A stretch of DNA of 37,820 bases from positions 29,128 through 66,947 of the forward strand of contig NZ_RARA01000024.1 of the NCBI RefSeq assembly GCF_003788695.1, read 5' to 3'. Under the pieces are notes generated by a model. The model saw only the letters and a program-made list of their open reading frames with translations. It searched no databases and was not told where the DNA came from. This document shows positions 20,628-28,077 of the stretch, in pieces (positions within the stretch are counted from its first letter, which is position 1; the number at the start of each line of letters is the position of its first letter). Origin of the DNA: Candidatus Cardinium hertigii (GTDB taxonomy: Bacteria; Bacteroidota; Bacteroidia; Cytophagales_A; Amoebophilaceae). The translations under genes and the position numbers were made by a program.

Positions 20628-22787
20628 ATGTGTAGTGAAAAATATTTTGAAAAGGAGCAAGAAACCTGTTCTATAACGTTGCCCTTAGCAGCTAGTTATT
20701 TAAAATCCTTTGAATCTGAATCGGATGAATCGGAAAAAAAACAGCCAAGCAGGCTACTACAAAGCGCAAGGCTGCCAAGTGGGATAACCAATATTACAGC
20801 TATCTATCTTACTCCTAGGGAAGAGCGGGCGATCGTTTTCAATAAAATTTTTGCAACCAGTCAGCGCTACCAAGCCTGCTATCCTACTTCTACTTCGGAT
20901 AGGGTATTGAATCAATATGCTTGGAAAGATTTGCATCTCTTTTGTGGTACTACCACTACGCCTAATTACCATTTCTTATCCCGCATTAATAAAACCATTA
21001 CCGTTTTAGGAGAAAGTGCACTTGCTTCCTTGCTAGCGGCCCCTACTGCCGATCTATCTACGCTTACCAAACGCCAGCAGTTGATTGCTTTATTGGGTCA
21101 AGATAAGGTCACCAGTCAAACTTTAAAAGTTAGTTTAAGGGAATATAAAAATTCTGAAAAGCAACTACTGTCTTTTTGGACAGAAACGGATCCCTTGTAC
21201 ACAAAAGAGTATGGGGCATACTTGACCCGGCTGTTTTACTATAAGGATCGAGCAGCTACCAATAAAAAAGCGGGGCCCTTACAAATGAGGAAATTGCTGT
21301 TAAGGGATATATGGAATATTCATACAAACTTTGTTTGGTATCCCTTACTATGTGGCGCTGTTATGGGGCCTATGTATGCTTTTTTTATAGGAAAAACATG
21401 GGCGAATACTTTGGCTTTTTATAAAGAAGCTTGGCCTTTTCCTTTGCCGTTAGTGGGTATTTGGTTTTTAAATAAAACCTTCAAAGACATCACTTTTAAG
21501 AGAGCACCCATCGAGGTAGCACTAAACAAATTTATATATAATTTTGCATTTGTATCCATAAATGTGCATAGCTTTTATCAATACTATAGAGGCTATAAAA
21601 ACTATAAAGAATATTCTGGTGTGTTGCGTAATCTTGCCTTGCGTATGGCAGATGTACAAACTTTTTTTACGGTTGCTAAAAAGGTTAATGCAGTTATTCA
21701 AGCCAACCCTCGGTTTGAAGCGCTATATGGAGAGCAATTTGCGGCAACTAGGAAGTTGCTGGAACGCACGCAAGAGCAATCTGAGATAGGTACTTTGCTG
21801 CGCTATTTAGAGGAGCTGCCGTTCCGTGCTTGGTCTTATGTATTTGGCCATGCTGGTAAGCTTTTAGCTAGCTATAAGCTTTTTGTGGAGCATAAGGCTG
21901 CTTTTCATGATGCTATGTATGAGCTGGGACAATTGGATGCCCTACTTTCTATCGTTACTTTAATGGAAGAAACCCGTGCCAAGGACGCTGCGCATGCCTA
22001 TACCTTTACTAAATTTGTGGCAGCTGATCAAGCTACCAAGCCGCATCTGGCGCTTACTGCTATGTGGAATCCTATGCTAAAACCTACTGTAGCAGTGGGT
22101 AATGATATCAAGATGGATGTGGGTGATGTACAAACGATTGTTCTAACTGGTCCCAATGCAGGCGGTAAGTCTACCTTTTTAACTGGTGTGATCTATACCG
22201 TTTTATTAAGCCAAACTTTTGGTATAGCCGCTGCACAAGCTTGTGAACTAACCCCATTTAGTAGCATCAATACCTATATTGATATTACCGATGATATTGC
22301 TGCCGGTAAATCGTTATTTATGGCAGAAGTTGCCCGTTTTCAGGATCACTTAAATAGATTAAAGCAACTGAAACGGCATGCATTTAGTTTTAGTATCTTT
22401 GATGAACCCTTTAGTGGCACCAATCCAACGGAAGGAGCAGCGGCAGAATATTCCGTATTAAGTTCCATTGCCAGTTATCAAAATACGTTTAATATCGTAG
22501 CCACCCATTATCCAATAGTGATGCTTTTAGAAAAAAATGAACCCACCAAAGGATTTAAAAACTATCAGGTCTTTATCACGAAGGATGCGGTTGGGCGTAT
22601 CCAATATAGCTACAAAGTTATTCCGGGAGAATCTACGCAAACCATTGCGTTAGATATTCTAGAAGAAGAAGGCTATGCATCTGAAATGCTAAAACAAGCA
22701 AGGGATATTATAGCTAATCCAGATAAATACAAGCAAAGTTTTACGGATCCTAAGCAAACAAAAACAAACAACAGTCTAAATCTATAA
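20628..22787 (+). CDS. MutS-like ATPase with membrane segments
   Basis: A 719-residue protein of the MutS superfamily. The C-terminal ATPase is clear: Walker A TGPNAGGKST (about residue 507), Walker B FSIFDEPFSGTNPTEG (about 590) and the switch VATHYP (about 623). Upstream is a helical MutS core/lever region. The mismatch-recognition domain with the Phe-x-Glu motif of true MutS is absent. Residues about 235-285 contain one or two hydrophobic stretches (WYPLLCGAVMGPMYAFFIG and a following LPLVGIWFL). Bacteroidota encode such membrane-associated MutS-related proteins of unknown role, so it should not be assumed to repair mismatches. Start ATG at 20628 is preceded by an AT-rich leader without a Shine-Dalgarno. 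A family-1 repeat begins right after the stop. Confidence 0.82.
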   Translation: MCSEKYFEKEQETCSITLPLAASYLKSFESESDESEKKQPSRLLQSARLPSGITNITAIYLTPREERAIVFNKIFATSQRYQACYPTSTSDRVLNQYAWKDLHLFCGTTTTPNYHFLSRINKTITVLGESALASLLAAPTADLSTLTKRQQLIALLGQDKVTSQTLKVSLREYKNSEKQLLSFWTETDPLYTKEYGAYLTRLFYYKDRAATNKKAGPLQMRKLLLRDIWNIHTNFVWYPLLCGAVMGPMYAFFIGKTWANTLAFYKEAWPFPLPLVGIWFLNKTFKDITFKRAPIEVALNKFIYNFAFVSINVHSFYQYYRGYKNYKEYSGVLRNLALRMADVQTFFTVAKKVNAVIQANPRFEALYGEQFAATRKLLERTQEQSEIGTLLRYLEELPFRAWSYVFGHAGKLLASYKLFVEHKAAFHDAMYELGQLDALLSIVTLMEETRAKDAAHAYTFTKFVAADQATKPHLALTAMWNPMLKPTVAVGNDIKMDVGDVQTIVLTGPNAGGKSTFLTGVIYTVLLSQTFGIAAAQACELTPFSSINTYIDITDDIAAGKSLFMAEVARFQDHLNRLKQLKRHAFSFSIFDEPFSGTNPTEGAAAEYSVLSSIASYQNTFNIVATHYPIVMLLEKNEPTKGFKNYQVFITKDAVGRIQYSYKVIPGESTQTIALDILEEEGYASEMLKQARDIIANPDKYKQSFTDPKQTKTNNSLNL

Positions 22788-22791
22788 AATA

Positions 22792-23152
22792 GTATTCGTT
22801 CAGTCATGTGGCCTATACGTATCTGTGTTCACACCAATTAGAAATAGCGCAATAATACTAGGTCGTAAAAAATGCGCCTTGAACAAAGCTGTGACTAGAA
22901 AAGAAAGGCTACAAGCTTAGTAGCAAATCAACCTGTTTGAGCCTACTCTTCGTCTTTGAAAAGCTGGCTATGTTCCGCTTCGGGATTCAGTGTACTCGCA
23001 TAGTGGGTACTATGCTGCGTGTGCTTCACCCTCACGCGCCTTGTCAGCTTCCCAAATCCATTGAGTAACCATAGAGCGAGTTCTGATTTTCAGCTTGCAG
23101 CCTGAAGTTTTCAACAGCTTTGTTCACCAGCGCTTGATTTTTTTTGGCTACT
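22792..23152 (+). repeat. Family-1 repeat, subtype A, left part (split by IS110)
   Basis: Starts GTATTCGTTCAGTCATGTGG and follows the 11546-12016 copy, including the structured loop cassette. It breaks after TTTTTTGGCTACT, where the IS110 element begins. The right part resumes at 24511. Confidence 0.88.
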
Positions 23153-23219
23153 CGTATCTTTCTACTATGTTTTTATTATATGCTTAGGATATTTAATGAG
23201 GAACAATGAGAGACATATT

Positions 23220-23420
23220 TAGCACAGATTTTTTATCTGTATATTGAAGAAATATTTTAAGAGCATGGGCTGGTATGTTGTTTTGCTACTTAGGACATTA
23301 GATCCTGTAAAAAAGATTAAACAACCAGCCCTTAACAATTAGGTATTAGAAATCGAACAGTATCTTAGGCCTTTCTATTATGAAATGAGCCTGTATCACG
23401 AGTTTGTTTGTTACCTAATG
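23220..23420 (+). ncRNA. Predicted bridge RNA of the IS110 element
   Basis: A 5' stem-loop ACAGAT/ATCTGT (23224-23240) precedes two bipartite loops. Loop 1: stem GGGCTGG/CCAGCCC plus TTGTTT/AAACAA, with guides GCTACTT (23285-23291, same as the left target) and AAAAAAG (23309-23315, complementary to CTTTTTT of the right target). Loop 2: stem ATTAGGTA/TACCTAAT plus CGAAC/GTTTG, with guides ACAGTATCT (23357-23365, same as the element's right end) and ACGAG (23398-23402, complementary to CTCGT at the left junction). This matches the target-binding and donor-binding loops of IS621. Exact RNA ends are unknown. Confidence 0.82.
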
Positions 23421-23466
23421 CTGCTCTTAATAAGTAAAGTTACATACAATTTTAAGATTAATCAAA

Positions 23467-24474
23467 ATGGATATTCCTATACTAGGCATAGATGTTTCCA
23501 AAGCAACTTTTAATGTTGCTTTACTGGAAACGGATAATAAGTTTAAAAATAGAAAGTTTGCTAACAACCCGAAAGGTTTTGAGGAGTTGCAAGCATGGTT
23601 ACTATCGAACAAATTAACAGATCTACATGCCTGCATGGAATCAACGGGTCGTTATGGAAATCAGCTTGCCATGTATCTTCATAAACTTGGTTTTAAAGTA
23701 AGCGTTGTGAATCCAGCTAGGATCAAAGCGTTTGGTATAAGTAAACTCACTAGGGTAAAAACAGATAAAGCAGATGGTAAACTCATTGCTATTTTTTGTC
23801 AAGTTATGCGTCCAAGACTTTGGCAACCAACGCCAGAAGAGATAATGCTTGTAAAACAATGGGTAGACCGTTTAGATAACTTAATTGCATTTAAAATACA
23901 GGAGTCCAATAGATTAGAGTGTATAGAGTGCCTAGATGCTAGTATTTCAGGACATATTAAAACTTCTATTGTTTCTTTAGATCAACAGATTCAAAATGCA
24001 GAAGAAAATATTAAGCAACTGATACAATCACATCCAGATTTAGCTAATAAAGCTAAACTGCTTGCTTCTATTCCTGGTATAGGAGTAAAAACAACCGCTT
24101 ATATACTAGCATTATTGCCTATTGAAAAATTTGCTTCGGCAAAAAAATTAATAGCTTTTACAGGTCTTAACCCTAAAATAAATCAATCAGGCACTTCTCT
24201 AAATAAGCACAAATCTATTTCTAAAATGGGTAATGCCAGGTTACGGAAAGCTTTTTATATGTCTGCTTTAGTTGCTATCAGATATAATCCTATGGTTAAA
24301 GATTTTGCGGAACGATTAATAGAGGCAGGAAAAACTAAAATGACTACTGTAATTGCAGCTATGCGCAAATTAATCCATATAGTCTATGGGGTACTTAAAA
24401 ATGGAACACCTTTTACTGTTAATGCTGGAAAAAATGAGAAAATAGTAATGGGAAATTTAAACTCTTTAACATAA
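23467..24474 (+). CDS. IS110-family recombinase (DEDD transposase)
   Basis: A 335-residue recombinase that moves the element through a circular intermediate, guided by a bridge RNA in studied relatives. The N-terminal RuvC-like domain keeps the four acidic residues: D9 in GIDVSK, E58 in CMESTGRYG, and D100 and D103 in KTDKAD. A coiled-coil middle section follows, and the C-terminal Tnp domain has SIPGIGVKTT, FTGLNPKINQSGTS with the likely catalytic serine S241, and MGNARLRKAFYMSAL. Length and motifs equal those of intact family members, and there is no frameshift. The start ATG directly follows the predicted bridge RNA. It is the only transposase in the window, and its product cannot explain the inverted-repeat-bearing MITEs. 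Confidence 0.96.
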   Translation: MDIPILGIDVSKATFNVALLETDNKFKNRKFANNPKGFEELQAWLLSNKLTDLHACMESTGRYGNQLAMYLHKLGFKVSVVNPARIKAFGISKLTRVKTDKADGKLIAIFCQVMRPRLWQPTPEEIMLVKQWVDRLDNLIAFKIQESNRLECIECLDASISGHIKTSIVSLDQQIQNAEENIKQLIQSHPDLANKAKLLASIPGIGVKTTAYILALLPIEKFASAKKLIAFTGLNPKINQSGTSLNKHKSISKMGNARLRKAFYMSALVAIRYNPMVKDFAERLIEAGKTKMTTVIAAMRKLIHIVYGVLKNGTPFTVNAGKNEKIVMGNLNSLT

Positions 24475-24510
24475 ATGAGAGACGTCCTATTGCTTTTTAA
24501 GACAGTATCT

Positions 24511-24585
24511 TTTTTTGATCAAGCAAAAAAAGTAGCTTTAATTGCTATAATCTATAAAATATGGCTACCACGCAAGTGAACGGAC
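24511..24585 (+). repeat. Family-1 repeat, subtype A, right part (split by IS110)
   Basis: TTTTTTGATCAAGC, AAAAAAAGTAGC and ATGGCTACCACGCAAGTGAA continue the copy interrupted at 23152. The terminus is itself hit by the 92-bp element. Confidence 0.88.
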
Positions 24586-24676
24586 AATGGCGTCAACTTA
24601 AGGCAATTCATGATTAGCCTACCCTCCTATTCTACTTGGTTATCAATAACAGCTAAACCTTAAGTTGACGCCATTG
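24585..24676 (-). mobile_element. 92-bp palindromic element, copy 2
   Basis: Inverted relative to copy 1 and nearly identical to it. Same 19-bp terminal inverted repeats. Flanked by GTGAACGGA on both sides (24576-24584 and 24678-24686), again inside the terminus of the family-1 repeat. Confidence 0.78.
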
Positions 24677-24686
24677 TGTGAACGGA

Positions 24687-24816
24687 TACACTGTCTTCAT
24701 CTTCCGATTCCGAATCATTATTCTGTGCACCAACTACCTCACTTTACACCTCATCCTCTTCCTCATCCATATAACCTTCTGACTTAACTGTTTTAACAGT
24801 TTCATGCGTACCTATA
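24687..24816 (-). pseudogene. Possible remnant of an acidic C-terminal coding tail
   Basis: On the minus strand the stretch reads HETVKTVKSEGYMDEEEDEV, then a stop, then SEVVGAQNNDSESEDED in the same frame up to the repeat terminus. It sits directly downstream of the lipoprotein gene's stop. It may be the decayed end of that gene or of a neighbour cut by the repeat insertion. Confidence 0.3.
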
Positions 24817-25473
24817 TTATTTATTTAAACCAACAGCCTCCCCCTTATCCAGTAACCCATCTATCAGAGACTGTAATGTATTTATATCATTATTTATATC
24901 ATTTAAACCAACAGCCTCTCCCTTATCCAGTAACCTATCTATCAGAGACTGTAATGTATTTATTTCTTCATACAATTTGAGTCTATGCTCCTTTAAATAA
25001 TTTCTTTGACGGACAGACTTTGCTTTACTCTTATTTTTTACAAGCTTATTCTCTATTTTAATCAAATCCATCTTAATGGTATTCATTACATCTGCTGGGT
25101 TTAATGCTAAAGAATCCTTTACTACCCGCTCAGCTAAATACTCTACCTCTTCCACATCTTTTTTAAACGATTGCACCATTTTATGGTGTAAATGCATATT
25201 ACCACCGCACAAGGAGTTTTGCAATGCCCATATATTGTTCTTAATAGCGTGAACTTCCATAATATGGTTATCAGGAAAATCAACCTTAGAAGGAACCTGT
25301 AAATCAAATTTAAAGGGATCCTCTTCAAAAGGCTCCTCTTTAAAAGGCTCAACTTTAACTACCTTATTATGGTCATCCATGCCTAACCTACCAGCTGTGC
25401 TACTGCATCCAGCCAAAAAAAATATAGAAAAGTGCAACAACGGCACAGCTAAAAAATTAATTTTACTTTTCAT
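24817..25473 (-). CDS. Small coiled-coil lipoprotein
   Basis: A 218-residue predicted lipoprotein: the leader ends in FFLAGC (lipobox, Cys near residue 23). Then come a Glu/Pro/Phe-rich linker (EPFKEEPFEEDPFKFD), a helical region with VEYLAERVVKDSLALNPADV, and a basic coiled coil. The C terminus carries two copies of a 26-residue unit with INTLQSLID(R/G)LLDKGEA (78-bp period; DNA marks at 24823 and 24901). No enzymatic domain recognised. Likely anchored to a membrane facing the periplasm or surface. The second repeat ends in the stop codon, so the duplication has set the present C terminus. Confidence 0.7.
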   Translation of the reverse strand: MKSKINFLAVPLLHFSIFFLAGCSSTAGRLGMDDHNKVVKVEPFKEEPFEEDPFKFDLQVPSKVDFPDNHIMEVHAIKNNIWALQNSLCGGNMHLHHKMVQSFKKDVEEVEYLAERVVKDSLALNPADVMNTIKMDLIKIENKLVKNKSKAKSVRQRNYLKEHRLKLYEEINTLQSLIDRLLDKGEAVGLNDINNDINTLQSLIDGLLDKGEAVGLNK

Positions 25474-25859
25474 CTTTTAAACAAATTGAATGTTATTTTT
25501 ACAAATTTTACTAATATTCCCCAGCTACCCTACTGAAAAGCCATACATGCCATCCTCCTACCGATACAACTTCCATTTATGACTGCGGCCAATATAAAAC
25601 AATTTTACAGATTTAACAATTATCACCCATTGGGAGGCCGTTGCAATAGACAATTTAAAATATACATAGATAGAAGGAGTACGCGACTTCTTAATATAAT
25701 GGTGTTTATAGTATGCTTATTTTATAACCTGTTTATTATCAGTACTATACTTCCAAAACTAGTTAACACCAGTAAGCTATTAAGTAACATGCCGAAGCGG
25801 TAATATGGCTAAATCATGCCGTGTTATTTCCTATTGCAACGGTCTCGTGTTGTATTAGG
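25474..25859. other. 386-bp spacer with a 12-bp inverted repeat pair
   Basis: CCGTTGCAATAG (25638-25649) and its exact complement (25831-25842) bound about 205 bp, possibly a small mobile element. A 74-codon frame (25579-25803, with one hydrophobic stretch) overlaps it. I cannot support it as a gene. Confidence 0.4.
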
Positions 25860-26255
25860 GTACCCGTTCAGTGGTATGGCTTATACGTATCTGTATTCGT
25901 ACCCATTAGAAATAGCGAAATAATGTAAGTTTATAGAAAATGCGCCTTGAAAAAACTGTGAAAAGAAAAGAAAGGAAAAAAATCAAAAGAAAATCACTTT
26001 GTCTGAGCTCCGTAGGAGCGAGATTTGATTTTCGGTTTTTTTCCTTTCTTTTCAACAGTTTTTTCACCAGCGCTTGATTTTTTTTGGCTACTTTTTTTGA
26101 TCAAGCAAAAAAAGTAGCTTTAAAAGAAGTAGTTTTTTTTTAAATGGATAAAATCTTCAATTATTAAATATTAGCCATTTGCTATAATATATTAAAATAT
26201 GGCTACCACGCAAGTGAACGAATACAACATTTCTGCCACGTAAGTGAACAAACAC
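25860..26255 (+). repeat. Family-1 repeat, subtype B, with a second right end
   Basis: Starts GTACCCGTTCAGTGGTATGG. The long stem is formed by purine-rich and pyrimidine-rich arms around CTCCGTAGGAG, and the GCTACTTTTTTTG / CAAAAAAAGTAGC hairpin follows. One right end closes at 26225; directly after it, AACATTTCTGCCACGTAAGT is a second, different right end, closing at 26255. This suggests a nested or tandem insertion. Confidence 0.82.
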
Positions 26256-26376
26256 ATCGTTATTTTTAGTTAATTTCGTATATTATGTGGCGAAACTTTT
26301 ACAAAGTGCTTCTAAGCGCCTAAGCACAAGCCCATTTGTTCGAAAAATTGCCACATTTATATCTAAATTTAGCACT

Positions 26377-27402
26377 ATGCAATGGACCATATCGGAACTA
26401 GTAGAACGTTTTGATGCTAGCCTGTTGGGTAGCGCTAATACCGTTATAACCCATCTTTGTACCCTGGAAGAAGGAAAACCAGGTGGCATTGGTTTTTTCT
26501 CCAATTCCAAATACGTTACTGCATTTTATCAAACGAATGCTTCTGCTGTTTTTGTTCCCAAAGATTTTAAGCCAGCTACATCCATAGCGGCTGCTTTGCT
26601 TAGTGTAGAAAATCCTTATGAATGTTTTGCTATGTTAATAGAAGAAGTCCATCAAGAACGAATGGCCTCTAAGAGAGGTATAGAATTTCCTTCTTATATT
26701 GGGGAAGGCGTTACGGTAGGCGAAAATATTTATCGTGGAGCCTTTTCTTACATTGGAGATCATGTTAGTATAGGTAAGCATGTACAAATCTATTCACATG
26801 TTTATGTGGGCGACTATGTTACCATTGGAGACCATACCATATTGTATAGTGGAGCTAAGATAGCTCCTTATACCGTTATAGGCAGTAGGTGTATCATCCA
26901 TTCGGGTGCCGTGATCGGTAGTGCTGGTTTTGGTTTTATAACCAATGCAGCAGGTACATATAAACGTATACAGGCTATAGGCAATGTTGTATTAGCCGAT
27001 GAGGTAGAAATTGGTTCCAATACTACTATAGATGCTGCAACCATAGATAAAACTATCATAGGAAAAGGAACAAAAATAGATAATTTGGTTCAAGTGGCAC
27101 ATAATGTACAAATAGGTAAACATACAGCTATTGCAGCACAAGTAGGGATATCTGGTTCTACTAAGATAGGTGATTACTGTAAGTTGGGTGGACAAACGGG
27201 TATTGCAGGTCATTTGCACTTAGGAGACTATGTTACAGCGCTTGGTCGAGCCGGTATTACCCGCTCTTTTAAAAAAGGTCATATTACGCTTTCTGGAACA
27301 CCTGCTTTTGAAAGTAAAAAATTCTTATCTTGTTATGCTCGTTTTAAAAATTTGGCTCAATTACTAGAAAAACGTAATGATAGGGAGAAATCTTCAAAAT
27401 AA
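26377..27402 (+). CDS. lpxD: UDP-3-O-acylglucosamine N-acyltransferase
   Basis: Third step of lipid A synthesis: adds a second acyl chain to UDP-3-O-acyl-glucosamine. From [12 protein letters not shown] the protein is 341 residues, the usual length. It has an N-terminal uridine-binding domain, then a left-handed beta-helix of hexapeptide repeats ([33 protein letters not shown]) and the active-site His in [13 protein letters not shown]-terminal helix ends the chain. The frame is open upstream to a GTG at 26287, but those 30 residues do not fit the family, so I chose the ATG at 26377. In Bacteroidota lpxD normally lies directly before lpxC/fabZ; here 675 bp of repeats lie between them. Confidence 0.93.
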   Translation: MQWTISELVERFDASLLGSANTVITHLCTLEEGKPGGIGFFSNSKYVTAFYQTNASAVFVPKDFKPATSIAAALLSVENPYECFAMLIEEVHQERMASKRGIEFPSYIGEGVTVGENIYRGAFSYIGDHVSIGKHVQIYSHVYVGDYVTIGDHTILYSGAKIAPYTVIGSRCIIHSGAVIGSAGFGFITNAAGTYKRIQAIGNVVLADEVEIGSNTTIDAATIDKTIIGKGTKIDNLVQVAHNVQIGKHTAIAAQVGISGSTKIGDYCKLGGQTGIAGHLHLGDYVTALGRAGITRSFKKGHITLSGTPAFESKKFLSCYARFKNLAQLLEKRNDREKSSK

Positions 27403-27430
27403 GCGCGTTGTTTCTGGTTTGTCGTTGATA

Positions 27431-28036
27431 GGTATCCGTTCAGTGATGTGGCCTATGCGTATCTGTGTTCGTAAATAATTAGCAATAGGTACAAGTTTCC
27501 ATTATGTGACCTATGCGTATGTATCCGTTCAGTCAATGGCGTCAACTTAAGGTTTAGCTGTTATTGATAACCAAGTAGAATAGGAGGGTAGGCTAATCAT
27601 GAATTGCCTTAAGTTGACGCCATTGTCCGTTCAGTCGTGTGGCCTATGCGTATTTTTTTATGTTCGTATTTAGAAATAGCGCAATAATGCAAGATCATAA
27701 AAACGCGCCTTGAACAAAGCTGTGATTAGAAAAATTCAGTCTGAGAGCTAGTAGAAAATCAGCCTGTTTGAGCCCCAGGCTGTAGGCCTGGGCGAGTTCT
27801 GATTTTCAGCTTACAGACTGAATTTTTCAACGGCTTTGTTCATCAGCGCTTGATTTTTTTTGGCTACTTTTTTTGATCAAGCAAAAAAAGTAGCTTTAAC
27901 AGAAGTTGTTTTTTTTTAAATGGACAAAATCATTAATTATTAAATATTAGCTATTTGCTATAATCTATAAAAATACAATATGGCTACCACGCAAGTGAAC
28001 GGATACAACATTTCTGCCACGCAACTGAACGAATAC
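27431..28036 (+). repeat. Nested family-1 repeat cluster
   Basis: The outer left end GTATCCGTTCAGTGATGTGG (27432) and an outer right end ATTTCTGCCACGCAACTGAA...GAATAC (to 28036) enclose a subtype A copy (about 27626-28006). GTTGATA lies at both outer flanks (27424-27430 and 28037-28043), so the whole block behaves as one insertion with a 7-bp target duplication. The loop of the inner copy is the short GAGCCCCAGGCTGTAGGCC form. It separates lpxD from lpxC/fabZ. Confidence 0.78.
27534..27625 (+). mobile_element. 92-bp palindromic element, copy 3
   Basis: Same orientation as copy 1 and one base different in the interior. Perfect 10-bp direct repeat TCCGTTCAGT on both sides (27524-27533 and 27626-27635), the left terminus of the family-1 repeat. 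Confidence 0.8.
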
Positions 28037-28077
28037 GTTGATAACATTGATATTTTTCATTTAAAGAGTCTTATTTC

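Larger units (their letters stand above)
23153..24510 (+). mobile_element. IS110-family insertion sequence, apparently complete
   Basis: A 1358-bp element whose borders are fixed by the interrupted repeat: intact copies read GGCTACTTTTTTTGATC, here GGCTACT / element / TTTTTTGATC. There are no terminal inverted repeats, as usual for IS110. CT dinucleotides sit at both junctions, and GTATCTT occurs at both ends (23154 and 24505). The left non-coding end is 314 bp and the right only 36 bp, the layout of IS110-group elements whose bridge RNA lies upstream of the recombinase. AATGAGAGAC is shared by the left (23205-23214) and right (24474-24483) ends. Confidence 0.93.

Noticed and set aside
20628..22787. 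Calling this gene mutS or mutS2
   Set aside because: The mismatch-binding Phe-x-Glu domain and the MutS2 Smr domain are both missing, and there are hydrophobic segments not found in either.
25579..25803. 74-codon plus-strand frame
   Set aside because: Unusual composition for this genome, no recognisable motif, and it overlaps a possible small mobile element.
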